Origin: Onchocerca lupi
Lineage: Eukaryota; Nematoda; Chromadorea; Rhabditida; Onchocercidae
Direction: 5' to 3'
Length of the DNA stretch: 64,000 nucleotides
NCBI GenBank assembly: GCA_028564675.1
Contig: JAOVVO010000006.1
Location: forward strand, 186,001 to 250,000
This document shows, one piece after another, positions 29,518 through 39,684 of the stretch. The notes under the pieces are model-generated. The model saw only the letters and a list, made by a program, of their open reading frames with translations, had not been told where the DNA came from and ran no database searches. Each line of letters opens with the position of its first letter. Positions within the stretch are counted from its first letter, which is position 1. A program made the translations under genes and the position numbers.

Positions 29518-32500
29518 TTTGAGTTAGTTTGGAAAAAAGAAATGAATTTTTTTTTTGGGAAAAAAAGCAAATAAATTATCGCAAATATTCGGTCTATCGT
29601 TATCGGTTGCGTAAATCTGTCCAAGATTGTCGTGTCGGTGACATTTAATGTTGCGTCACTAAATTATCTTTATATCTATTCCTTTTATAATCGAAGAAAA
29701 GTTTTAATGGCGAAATGTTGGTTAATTGCGAAAAAAAAAATCATTTGCACAAGTATGGAACATTAAGAGAATATAGAAAACTTGGTAATAAACTTTTAAT
29801 GGGCCGTTAATCTGAATTTTCAAATAAATAATTTTTTTTTTTTTTAAGACTACCAATTGAGATTTTTGGAAAAAATGATTTTTTAAAAGATCAGCCAGCC
29901 TGGATTTTTAATTCTTGAATATCTCGGGGAAGCGTATTTATCGAGGAAATCGAGATTTCCAGAAAAAAAAGACTTTTTAAAAAAACTACCAACGGAGATT
30001 TTCGAAAAAATAACTTTTTAAAAGACCGACAATCGGGAATTTCACTATTTCTTTAATATCTCATAGAAATATATATATATTGAGGAAATTATTATTGAAA
30101 GTTTTTTTTAGCTAATATTTTATTTTACTGTTAAATAATGATAGGAAAAGAGATTGTATATGTATTTGAAATGAATAAGAATTTAAAAAAAAACATGAAC
30201 TAGAAATGAATTGCTTTTCAATTTGTCTTCAGAATTGCTGTTATCTTTTTTTGATATACCTTCAGAATCTCTCTCTATTTGTAGATTTCATATTTAAGCC
30301 TTTTCAGGAAATAATTAGGATTTTCGTAGCTGAGTAAGAATCAGATATAAAATCTTTTCTACATGTACTAAATGACGAAATAACGAAGTCATCAATTATT
30401 TAAGCGAACTTAAATTTTCCTTCAAATATCTTCTCGAAACTTGACAAGATTTTCGAGTGATTTATTGTCAAGATGAAGATGCATGAATTATGCAAATTTA
30501 AATTATTCTAAAAGATAAAAAGCTTCGAAATGACCTTCATTTGATTCGTAAATTCAATTCATTAGCATTTATTGTTGTTGTTTAGAAACGATTGTAATTT
30601 GCATTTGCAGAAAATTAAATTCCATGTTCATTTGGCTGTTTTTAAATACTTTTCAAATTAGATACTAAATAAAGCCAAAGTTTCTTGGATGTTGCATGAT
30701 AGGTTAGTAATTTTGTGCATCGTTTGAGGGATCAAAAAGTTTGGGATTTGAATTTGGGGTTTTGTTACGAATTTGAAGCCTACAAAAGATATGCAAATTT
30801 CAACGATTTCTCGATTGATATCCAAAAGACATGCAAATTTACAACAATTTCTCGATTGGAATTACCCCAAAAATATGTAAATTTCAACGATTTAATACCT
30901 AAATTTTACTTCTTCATTCATGAAAATAAAGTCTGCAACTTTTGTTTTAATCATTTTCTGTAATCTTCTATTTATCTTTGAACTTTTCTTCTATTTATTT
31001 TCGAATTTTTATTAAACTTCTCTTCTATTCTTCGATTTTCTTTTCTATTTATTTTTGAACTTCTTGCTTTTTTTATTTTTATTTATTTTTTTTGTTTCTT
31101 CCTTCGAAGAAACGGTGGAAAGTTCTATTTTATCTTTTGATCTTTTATCATTCAAATTTATAATTGAAATTAAACTTATTAGTTACTTTTAAAATATTTT
31201 TTTTTCCTGTATTTTTCTTTTCAATTTTCATTTCTATTTTCCAAAACAATTGTTTCAAACTTTTTCACAATGGAAACGAAAAGAGAAAGAAAGAGAGAAA
31301 GAGAGAGAAAGGGTGAAAAAGAAAAGTGAGAAGAGAGGGAGAGAGAGAAGGACGAGAGGGATGAAAGGGACAGGAATCATTTTTGGGGTTTTACCAAATT
31401 TTGTTCATTTTAGCAATTCTTGCTTTCTTCGAATGTTATTGCTCTTTCGGTGACATCTTTTGTATGTGACACCGATCCGTTCTTCGGATCCAATCGTCTA
31501 ATTTGTCTGAAAAGAAATAAACTGTCACATTTCAATAAAGTTTATTTTATTCAAGAAAAGAAAAAAACAAGCTTAGCGAAAAAAAAGCCTATCATCAATT
31601 TTTATTCAAATCTATTCTTCTTGGATCTATTCGATTCTATTCCTATTCTATCCTATTCTATTAAAAACAAAGATGCCAATATTCTGTATAATACCAAATA
31701 TTATACGTCTAAAAGCACCTGGTCTTATTGTATTACCATTTATTGTGATATCATTCTTATCATCAACAACAATTTATCTCATTCTATTAGCATTTACTAC
31801 AATAGCTGCATCATTATCATCATCATTATCACTATTGCAATCATCAACTATTCTTTTACCTATTTCTATTATTTTTGTATTTTTGCTTATTTTATTTACA
31901 GTGAATCGAAATCATGAAGATGAGTTAAATTCCATAAAGGAACAATATGAAAAACAGGTATGTGATAATCTTTTTTCTTTTGATGATAATTTTTTCTTCC
32001 GATAATGATAATCTTTCTTGTGATAGTGATAAATCTTTTGATATTCTTTTTAATAATGCTAATTTTTCTGCTGATATTCCTTTTTGACAGTGATAACCTT
32101 TCTTTTCATAAGTGATAATGTTTTCCGTTTAATGTTTTCTGCTCGATTAAAGGTAAAAATACTTGGAGTGTGATAGTTAATAAAATTACGATAAGCTGGT
32201 TTAAATTAAAAGTCAAAATTTTCAAAATGAGACCAACTCTCTCTATAAGATGCAAGCGTTCATTTCATCATAAGCATTTTTATTTTGAAATTTTTGAACC
32301 TTTGAAAATTATTTTTTAAATTGAACTCAAGCTCTTTCACAAAATGCAATATATTTATTTTACCGCAAACACTTTGATTTGAAATCAAATTTTTAAAATG
32401 TTTTTTAAATTAAATGTTAAATCTATTTAAAAAAAGTAATATATTCATTTTACTATAAGCACTTTAATCTGAAATCAACTTTTTGCGAAAAAAATTTTTT

Positions 32501-33711
32501 AATTACAGTTAATTTTCTCTCACAAAATGCAATATAATCACCGTAAACACTTTGATTTAAAGTCAAATTTTTTGAAAAAATGTTTTTTAATTAAAGATTG
32601 TTCTTTTGTAAACTGCAATATGCTCATTTTTTGTCGAATAAATACTGTAATCTGAAATCAAATTTTTAAAATTAATGATGGTTCTCTTACAAGGTGTAAT
32701 GTGTTCACTTATCGTAAGAACTTCAATCTGAAATGAAACTTTCAAAATGTTATTAAATTAATGATAGTTCTATCACAAGATGTAATATATTTATCTTATC
32801 ATAAGCCTCTAATTTCTATATAAACTTCATATATTTTTTTTTTTCAATTTCTAATATAATTTTATATTTTGAGGGAAAGAAAAGAAATGGCGGGTAAAAA
32901 TCGCGATAAATTGCATACCTGTTTTTTTCTTCTTTTTCGTAAAATATAAAAGTTTATTGATTGTTTCTTACAAAAATTATTAAAATAATTATGAATAGCT
33001 GTAGACGGTATAAATCGAAAATTAGGTCATTTAAATTGAAGAAGAGAGAGAGAAAGAGAAAGAAAGGAAATAGAAGGAAAAATTTCAAATATTAGTTAAC
33101 TAAATTGAATAATGTTTTGAAGAAATGAATGAAGATTTATTTTATCAGATTGAAATAATCTTCATTTCACCTCCATTTATGATAGTAAAATTTCGAAAAA
33201 TGACCCAAACTTTCTGCAAGATACGATCATTTCGTGCTTCTAATCGGAACTCTAATTTCATAAATAAATGATTGGCCTATTTTTCAAGCAAAATATGTTA
33301 TTGTTTGAAGAAAATATCGAAATAAAATAAGCTTTCATGTACTGTAAAAATTCTTATTTACAAAGAAAAAAACAAATTTTCAAAGGAAATTAAGCTTAAT
33401 TAAAATTTTTGCAGAAATTGCAGCTTATTTTTCTCTATAATTAATACTTTGCTATCATGTGATTAATTTAAGTATGAATTGTGCTAAAATTTGCTTAAAA
33501 TTATCAAGGTAATTATTATTTTTACAAATTATAATCAGAAATTGTCAAATTAAAGAATCTCTTATCAGATGCTAATATATTAATCAATATTGAGATTATT
33601 TTTATTTGAGGAAAAAAAAAAGGGAAGTCTATTTTTTTTTTTTTTTGCCGAATTTCCCTTTCATAACACCTTAATTTAATTATTCCTATATGATATCCTA
33701 TCAAATTTCTC

Positions 33712-33749
<38 letters not shown>

Positions 33750-36700
33750 TTATTTGAATTAAATTAAAATGAAATGATATGTTCAAAATAATCATATGGA
33801 TCCTTATGACTGAATTGTTATATTTTATAAGGTTATACAGATTAAGATTATGAGAATATTTCTTTCAAAATGATTATTTTACCTGAAAGTAATTTCTGGT
33901 CTTTCGATGTCGGATAGATCAAAGAAGACTGTATTATATAGTTTTGATTATCTAAAGATATTGATAGGTCATTCACTTATGAACCGTAGCGAATTTAAAA
34001 ATTCAGTATTCAGTACTCGTAAATTTTATTCGTTTACGTACATTCAATTTTACGTCTAGAATTTGTATACTTTCACGTACATTTGACGCGAAAACGTTCA
34101 CGTACCTTCAACTAAAAACGTTCACATACAATTGTGCATCTAAAATTTGTATACTTTTCAATTTTTTTTTTTATTTATCATTTATATGATTATTTTGATC
34201 AATTGATTTCTTTTCTTTTTCTTTATTTAGCTAATCATTGGATTTCTCATTTCTTTACTTTTGTGATGCAAATATTATAATTTATTATTCTGTTTCCATC
34301 AAAAGTTATTATTTGTTATTTAATATTTAATATATTTAATAGTCTTATAAACATAAAATTAAGAGTTGGTTTTCATAAAAATTAAGAAAATTTTTAGTAT
34401 AGGATGATTATATAATTTAAATAATCAATTTCTTATTTCATAAGTCTGAGAGAAAGTTGGCCTGATTTTTTCCGGATTTCAAGAATTTTTTTTATCGTAA
34501 ATTTTTGTCAAAACTTTTGGCAAGAATTTGAGGACAAAGTTTTAATATATATATTTATTTTTGAAAATATATTTCATAAAAAGACTTGTTTATGATCATT
34601 TATGCTACATTTAAATTTCATTATTTACACAACATTTAAGTTTTATTACTTACGCATCATTTAAATTTTATCATTTACGCAACATTTCAAATCTTGATCA
34701 AATCATTAGAAATACACCATTTTTTTTTTTTTTTTTAAATCTTCATATTATCTCAGTAAATCGAAATTATTTACATTTCTTATTGATAAGATAAGGCTTC
34801 AAGATCTTTCTGTACTTAGATAAAATAAGCCTAGTCAAAATAAGCTTAGCAAAGACAAAATAAATCGAATTAAAATAAACTTAGCATTTTTTCTTTCTTT
34901 TTTGCTATTATTTGCTGTTGCTTCTTAAATTTTAGGACGGCGAATAATTGAACACAATTTTTAAGAATTCCTAATTAAACTTAAAAATTATAATTGAAAA
35001 AATCATGCATAATTAATGATTTCGTGATTTTTTTTTTTCTTTATAATTCTAATTTTAGTTATTGGAATGTAATAATGAATTAATGCGAACAATAGATGAA
35101 CAACGTTGCATTCATAAAGCAGAAATTGAACGTCTCAGTCGTTCCAATCAAATTCAATGCGATAATTTGGATAGTAAATTGGCGGAAGCTGAAAAAGCGG
35201 TCGAAGAATTAATCCGAGATAAGAGGAATCTGGAAGCAACATTGAGCAAAGATACAAATGCAAAAGTTGCGGTAAATTTTTTCTTAAAATAAATTTTTAA
35301 AAAATTTTTCTCCATAAATTATTTTTTACATTTTTTTGCTCAATTCTTTTTTTTTTTAATCGATTAAAAGAAGTGATAAAATGATATCTTTATATTAATG
35401 CTTCGATGTTATTCGATAGTTTCAAATTGAAGCAGAAGTGGCTGAATAAAGATAATCAGCCTATATTTCAAATGATTTAAAAAAATTAATTTTGGCTAAT
35501 TTAAATTCAAAAATTTTTTTAGGAATTATCGAAAGAAATTAGCAGTTTGAATACGGCACTGGAAATCAAATCAACAGAAATTAAAACACTTCGACATTCG
35601 AATGCAAAATTGCAATTGAAAATAGAAGAAATTCCATTGAAAGATATCGAAATAAGCAAGCTAAAACATCGTGTTCGTGAATTGAAAATATTGGTTGATC
35701 AAAAAACCAATACGGAAAAGTATGTGATTTTGATAATTCTATGAGACTTTTTTTGATACTGAATTTTCCAAAAATCATTTTGATATTGTATTTCTCAAAA
35801 AATTCTACTTTAGCTCTTAATAAATAAAAATAATTTGTCGGGATTTCAAGATAATCCATGTTTTTAAAGGATTATTTTAAATTTAGAATTTTTGACTCTT
35901 AATCAAAAGATTTATTTCTTTAGATGTTTTTGTTTATTTATTTTTATTTATCTTTTTTGTTTTTGTTTTTTTAAATACGATCGCCTTAATATTGTATTTC
36001 CCAAAAAAAAAAAAAATCATGCCGTAGTTCTCGAAAGCCGCAAGTAAGCTATTTGAATTTAATAATGCAAAATTTACAAAAATTGTCTTAATTTCTAAGA
36101 ATGCATTTTCTTTTTTTTTTTTTTGAAATTTCATCTTTTACAGGATTTTAACATCAAAATTCGAAGAGCTACAACGTTCTGCCCGTAATCAAGCAGTAAT
36201 GTCCGAATCAATGTCGAAAGAAAATGATTTATTACGATATAAAATTGAAGAAATGGAATCGTCTACATCTGAAGGAGAGCCAAATTCTGCAAAAAGTGAT
36301 CATGCAATGTAAGCTATTTTTGAGAAATTAATTTTTTGTTTTTTGTTTTTTTTTTTTTGAATTTTTATTCAAATATATTGAATTCAAATTTGTTTATAAA
36401 GATTTTGATTGAAATTTCAACAAATAGCATACAAAATTACTTTACATTTTTATCATGATATTAAAATATATTTATAGTACCATTTGAAATTTTTCAGCAA
36501 AGAAAAAAAAGTTTTAAAAATGATTTGGCCATTTTTAGAAAATATCGTAGTCCACAATCAACGAATATTTGCTCGACTCGTTTATGTCAAAGTGAACGAC
36601 GTCCTCCTTCTTCCTATACTTCTCATAGATCTTCACAGTCACATATGGGTTAGTTTCAAAAAAAAAAAAAAAAAATATCCCATTATTTTTTTAATTACTT

Positions 36701-38480
36701 CACTAATTAATATTATCTCATTAACTAATTTTTGAATATATTTTTGAAATTTCACAAATAAATTTACGAAGTAATTGATAGAATTAACTTGTAATTCTAG
36801 CTAGAATAATTATTAAATTTTATGATATGCAAGAAAAGTGTGCTCATTTTTTATAGTACTAGATTTTAAGTAATATGATTCTAGATTTGTCTGAATTCTG
36901 CAGTTCTATGATACTAAATTGTACAAGTTCTAGATTTTGATAGTATTAAATGATATGAATTCTAGATAGTATAATATGAGATAGTATGATTTAAAGTTTA
37001 TTATTTTTGAATTTTATAATATTAGGTTGTATAATTCAAGATTGCAAGACATTAGATGACATGATTTTAGTTGCATGATATATTAAGCGGTATTAAATTG
37101 TATAATGAAAAGAAAAAGTAAGAAAATAAATTAGAAATCAGAAGAAAATGAATTTAGAAGAGAAAATAAAAAAACTTAAAATCATAAATATTACATTTAT
37201 ATATTTATCAAACAACAACAAAAAAATAAATAAATAAAATAAATTAAACTAATGTGAGATAGATTTACTCTCACAAAAATTTTCTAGTAGTAATTTTATA
37301 TGATGATAAAATTGATGATAAAATTAGATGACAAAATTTTTTAAAAATGCTGAAATTAATTTTAGATACTTATTATGCTTTGTCAAATTTAGATTGATTT
37401 GAACTAAAAAAAGTTAGAAAATTGGGACAAAAAAAAGTAAGGAAATGAATTAAAAATCAGAAGAAATGAATCTAGAAGAGAAATAAAAAGAATTTAAAGT
37501 CGAAAATTACGATATTGACGGAAATTTTATTATTTATGGAATGAATTTGATAAATAAAATTTAATTTAGGTGGTGATGTGATGACTCGTTCGGTCATTTC
37601 ATTATACCTTGAACAAGGTCGTAATCGATTTGCTAAGGAAAATATTGATACCATTTATACACCGGAAGGAACATTTATTGGTATATTGCTTAATGTCTTT
37701 TGTGAATTTTGTATAATTTTCATTTTCTAAATTCCTGACATTTTCATTTTTATTATGTTTTCAAAAATTTTTGAAAATTTAAATTTCTTGCGACAAAAAA
37801 TTGCAAATACAGAAGTTTGGTCATTTGCAAGATGATATTTTGATCTTTATTAAATCTTTAAAATTCTTTCGAAAATTTAAATTTGTTGCAGCAAAAGATC
37901 GTGATTACTCACAAAGGTTATCATTTGATGATACACATGATGCAGATGATGAAGGAACTCCTCATCTGTAAGTATTATCGTTATCATTTAATGAACTAAA
38001 AATCTAGATAAGGAATTAATTATGGAATTCATTTGCGAATGTCTATCGATCTGAAAAGAAAAATTTAAAAATGATTGAATTTTATGATTGGAAACTTTCA
38101 TCAGCTTTATTGTTGAAGAAATTGTCGAATCGAAAAATACGCTCTTCGGAGGAAGAAAATACGATAAATTTAATGAATTTTTAAATTAACAAATCCATTC
38201 TTCAAATATTTTCATATAATTCACGGATTAATTCCTCAAATATTTTCATTTTTAATTTTTAATCATTAAAATTCTGATAGCTAACAGTTGACAATCGAAT
38301 TCCCTGATATAATTGATAACTGTACAATCGATATATATATATTTTAATATTCCCGGATTATTTTTTGATTATTTCAGTGATCGGACAAACGAGCAATCAT
38401 CAGTTTCCGAAGATGGTAATTATCATGAAGCAGCATCAAGACCAGCGAGTACTGTAATAGATAGCGGTATATCAGTTTGA
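3803..38480 (+). CDS. CAP-Gly and MTUS/ATIP-like coiled-coil microtubule-associated protein
   Basis: Exons: 3803-3826 (tentative first), 5785-5956, 7247-7350, 10254-10370, 12915-12983, 13723-13810, 14440-14885, 15388-15567, 15716-15935, 21891-22112, 23293-23403, 24937-25044, 26424-26509, 26877-26922, 27960-28043, 31902-31957, 35059-35271, 35523-35719, 36144-36308, 36539-36648, 37570-37680, 37892-37967, 38378-38480. Every junction is in phase, giving 1035 residues. A CAP-Gly domain lies at about residues 20-90, with GIELDEP and GKHDG (58-62) and then YFHC; such domains bind C-terminal EEY/F tails of tubulin and EB proteins. Exons at 15388-15935 (about residues 341-473) are Lys/Pro-rich and may bind microtubules, an inference by analogy with ATIP3. 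Exons 26424-36308 (about 620-900) encode a coiled coil; the FDVLAVVF and LNTALEIK segments resemble human MTUS1/2. The tail is Ser/Arg-rich, then acidic. The first exon (MHKSTSDK) is chosen only because it has an acceptor, an ATG and a phase-0 donor. CLIP-type linker is the alternative name. Confidence 0.8.
6750..7080. repeat. Degenerate ~85-base tandem repeat in an intron
   Basis: Four diverged units begin near 6753, 6837, 6925 and 7009. Each starts AATTAATnAATGTTnnnTAATTA and is followed by a CATTnnAATC..AAAGATACTC-like stretch and a TTCCTnATCTCATTCA-like end. Confidence 0.5.
8009..8068. repeat. CT-rich microsatellite
   Basis: A (CT)n/(CCCT)n pyrimidine tract in the intron after exon 7247-7350. 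It creates a long low-complexity open frame that is not coding. Confidence 0.85.
12430..12905. repeat. Degenerate ~120-130-base tandem repeat in an intron
   Basis: Four diverged copies share a TCATTTATTGATCAATC start (near 12443, 12575, 12690, 12812), a CTTTCAAATTCTGAAATACTAA middle and an AATACAAGCAAATTCAT end. The array runs up to the acceptor of exon 12915. Confidence 0.55.
16663..16694. repeat. Poly-T run of about 32 bases
   Basis: An uninterrupted T run in the 5.95-kb intron. Its length is likely to vary between assemblies. Confidence 0.9.
18506..18770. repeat. Degenerate ~27-base tandem repeat
   Basis: About eight or nine copies of a unit close to CATTTCTGCAAATTTGAACTTA, interrupted by T runs. 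The copies are diverged but the phase of the unit is easy to follow. Confidence 0.55.
20205..20425. repeat. Degenerate ~24-base tandem repeat
   Basis: Successive units resemble ATCATAGATTATCGATTAATTTA; about seven can be followed, then scattered partial copies. The units contain near-palindromic ATTAAT and ATCGAT cores. Confidence 0.5.
22891..23236. repeat. Dispersed direct repeat (22891-22950 and 23176-23236)
   Basis: Both copies read TATAnnA..ATTCAAGAATTATnGCACAATTTTT and then a TTCAATTTnATnA stretch. They flank the AAAT/AT microsatellite. Confidence 0.55.
23059..23114. repeat. (AAAT)n followed by (AT)n microsatellite
   Basis: About nine AAAT units pass directly into about ten AT units within an intron of the CAP-Gly/MTUS-like gene. 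Confidence 0.9.
24598..24692. repeat. ~40-base tandem repeat, 2.5 copies
   Basis: Units begin TTTGTTACAGTAA, continue with CTTTTGTCAC and end AAATTGCACTAA. The first two copies are nearly identical; the third is partial. It lies in the intron before exon 24937. Confidence 0.7.
27700..27930. repeat. Degenerate ~45-base tandem repeat
   Basis: Five units resemble TTATTAGTTCAAACTTGGCC followed by AATTAGTTTAGTT and a variable spacer. The array ends about 30 bases before the acceptor of exon 27960-28043. Confidence 0.6.
29848..30089. repeat. Two-copy direct repeat of ~100 bases
   Basis: Copies at 29848-29949 and 29986-30089 share ACTACCAAnnGAGATTTT, then AACTTTTTAAAAGA and a GAGGAAAT end. They differ at roughly a third of positions. 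Confidence 0.5.
31277..31369. repeat. GA-rich purine tract
   Basis: A run of AGAGAAAG and GGGAGAGA motifs, about 300 bases upstream of the candidate alternative first exon. GA tracts can mark promoters, but this may be a plain microsatellite. Confidence 0.75.
31673..31957 (+). CDS. Candidate alternative first exon: two-TM membrane anchor of the MTUS-like protein
   Basis: An open frame starting at ATG 31673 runs without a stop through the acceptor at 31901 and into the constitutive exon 31902-31957, in the correct reading frame. It encodes about 76 extra residues with two hydrophobic stretches. The first lies roughly at residues 17-46 (begins GLIVLPFIVISF), the second at about 60-76 (includes IIFVFLLILFT), with basic residues before the first. 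Joined to the downstream exons it would give about 419 residues: a membrane hairpin followed by the coiled coil, without CAP-Gly. Vertebrate MTUS1 also makes short isoforms from alternative 5' exons, one with a predicted membrane segment. It could instead be a chance open frame in T-rich intron DNA. Confidence 0.35.
32215..32815. repeat. Degenerate ~95-base tandem repeat, about seven copies
   Basis: Units share TCTCACAAAATGCAATAT, then a TCATTTTACCGTAAACACTT stretch, AATCTGAAATCAAA and AAAATGTTTTTTAAATTAA. Unit starts lie near 32243, 32335, 32435, 32517, 32603, 32683 and 32770. This is the largest array in the window. Confidence 0.65.
33713..33744. repeat. Poly-T run of about 32 bases
   Basis: A second long uninterrupted T run, in the intron after exon 31957. 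Confidence 0.9.
34600..34692. repeat. ~25-base tandem repeat
   Basis: Four units resemble ATTTACGCAACATTTAAATTTTATC. The array lies in the same intron as the ~95-base array. Confidence 0.6.
36850..37105. repeat. Degenerate ~28-base tandem repeat
   Basis: Many short diverged units built from TAGATTTTAGTA, ATATGATTCTAGATT and TATTAAATTGTATAA elements in the intron before exon 37570. Confidence 0.4.
37117..37501. repeat. Dispersed direct repeat (37117-37183 and 37434-37501)
   Basis: Both copies run AGTAAG, then AAATCAGAAGAAA, AGAAGAGAAA and TTAAA, about 80 percent alike by eye and about 315 bases apart in one intron. Confidence 0.6.
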
Positions 38481-38572
38481 ATTTAAATATCTCTCTATCG
38501 ATCGATCTCGTCCAAAAATTTTAGCTTTTTTTTGTACACTTTAAATTTTTTTGTTAAGATGTAAATATCTAA

Positions 38573-38578
38573 AATAAA
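38573..38578 (+). terminator. Polyadenylation signal AATAAA of the CAP-Gly/MTUS-like gene
   Basis: A canonical AATAAA lies 93 bases after the TGA stop at 38478-38480, the usual spacing for a short nematode 3' UTR. No transcript evidence is available. Confidence 0.6.
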
Positions 38579-39684
38579 CTGTCTTACGGAGATTCCAGTC
38601 ATATTTATAGCGGTGTTACTGGATCATTTTAAATCCCGTAAAATCTCAGGAACAATTACGAACTATTCTATCTTTTGATATGTTTTGCAGCGGAAAAGTC
38701 AATTAAAAGCATCACTCTTACAAATGTATTCATTGAATGCTTCAATAAATTTAGAATTGATTTTAGAGATTTAAGATTAAAAAAGAAACACGTCTCAGAG
38801 AATTTTCTAGAATTGTTTCTAGCTTTAAAAAACCATACGTAATATTATTGATTGCGCTTCTATTTATCTATTTATAAAATTGAGCCAGGGAAATTATTCA
38901 TTTTTCAAATGTCTTGAAGAATCAAGAAAAGAAATTAATCTGCATCTGCTGCATGTTGTATTTATTTCGATAACCAGTTATTATTTCCTTGCACCTGAAA
39001 TTGTAAGCTAACGTAAAATTGCAAGCTTATTCTTATTTTTTAAATTGTTAAAAGATCAATGTGACTTCTTTGTCAATTGTAAACGTACGTAGTATTGTGG
39101 ATTTTCCGGCTGCCAAAAATGCCTCCATTTTGATTGATTTATAACATAAATGCGCTATTAAATAATCAGATTTATGGTATCGATTCCTACGTCATTGTAA
39201 AAGAATTTTCTTCTAACAAAATTTTGAATGTTATATTTTCACTGAGAAATATTGCACTATTGCCATTTGCCGCATAACTGAGATAAGATGTACCAGCGAA
39301 AGAATTGGATCATAATCAGTTTGACTGGATTCAATTATTAAGCCATATGAAATTACGCCGACAGATGAAGCAAGCATTTTGATTCATCACAGTTCAATAG
39401 GAAATTATTACCGATAAATATAACTGAATATTTTTTACATCGATTTGCTAGCAATACAAGAAACTGAACTGACCGCGATATTATTTGAAATTTCATTATT
39501 TGAAACATATCGGGAGGAAACATGGAAGTGCAAGGAGGAATGAGATGAGAGAATAAAGTATTTTAAGAAATTAAAACCAACTTTTCTGATAAGTTAAGTC
39601 AAAGAGGAAAAGATCGTATTATCTATCATGGTTAAGCGTAGCAACCCAAAAATTAGTTGGAATGTGCGTAGAGAATTCAAGATT
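38579..39684. other. Convergent intergenic spacer
   Basis: About 1.1 kb between the 3' ends of the plus-strand CAP-Gly gene and the minus-strand TRM44 gene. It should contain both 3' UTR ends. No coding exon or RNA gene is recognisable. Confidence 0.5.

Larger units (their letters stand above)
28044..31901 (+). other. Intron holding the alternative first exon
   Basis: A 3.9-kb phase-1 intron between exons 28043 and 31902. It contains the two-copy repeat at 29848-30089, a purine tract at 31277-31369 and the candidate membrane-anchor exon starting at 31673. Nothing else is recognisable in it. Confidence 0.5.
31958..35058 (+). other. Intron with a diverged satellite-like array
   Basis: A 3.1-kb phase-0 intron with GTATGT donor and AATTTTAG acceptor. 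It contains the ~95-base array (32215-32815), a long T run (33713-33744) and a ~25-base array (34600-34690). No coding sequence was recognised in it. Confidence 0.55.

Noticed and set aside
36498..36648. Earlier acceptor for the exon at 36539, giving an IKEKKVLK-type reading
   Set aside because: The acceptor at 36538 gives a Ser/Arg-rich frame (KYRSPQS, then a SYTSHRSSQ stretch) that fits the MTUS-like tail and keeps phase with exon 37570; the earlier one does not.
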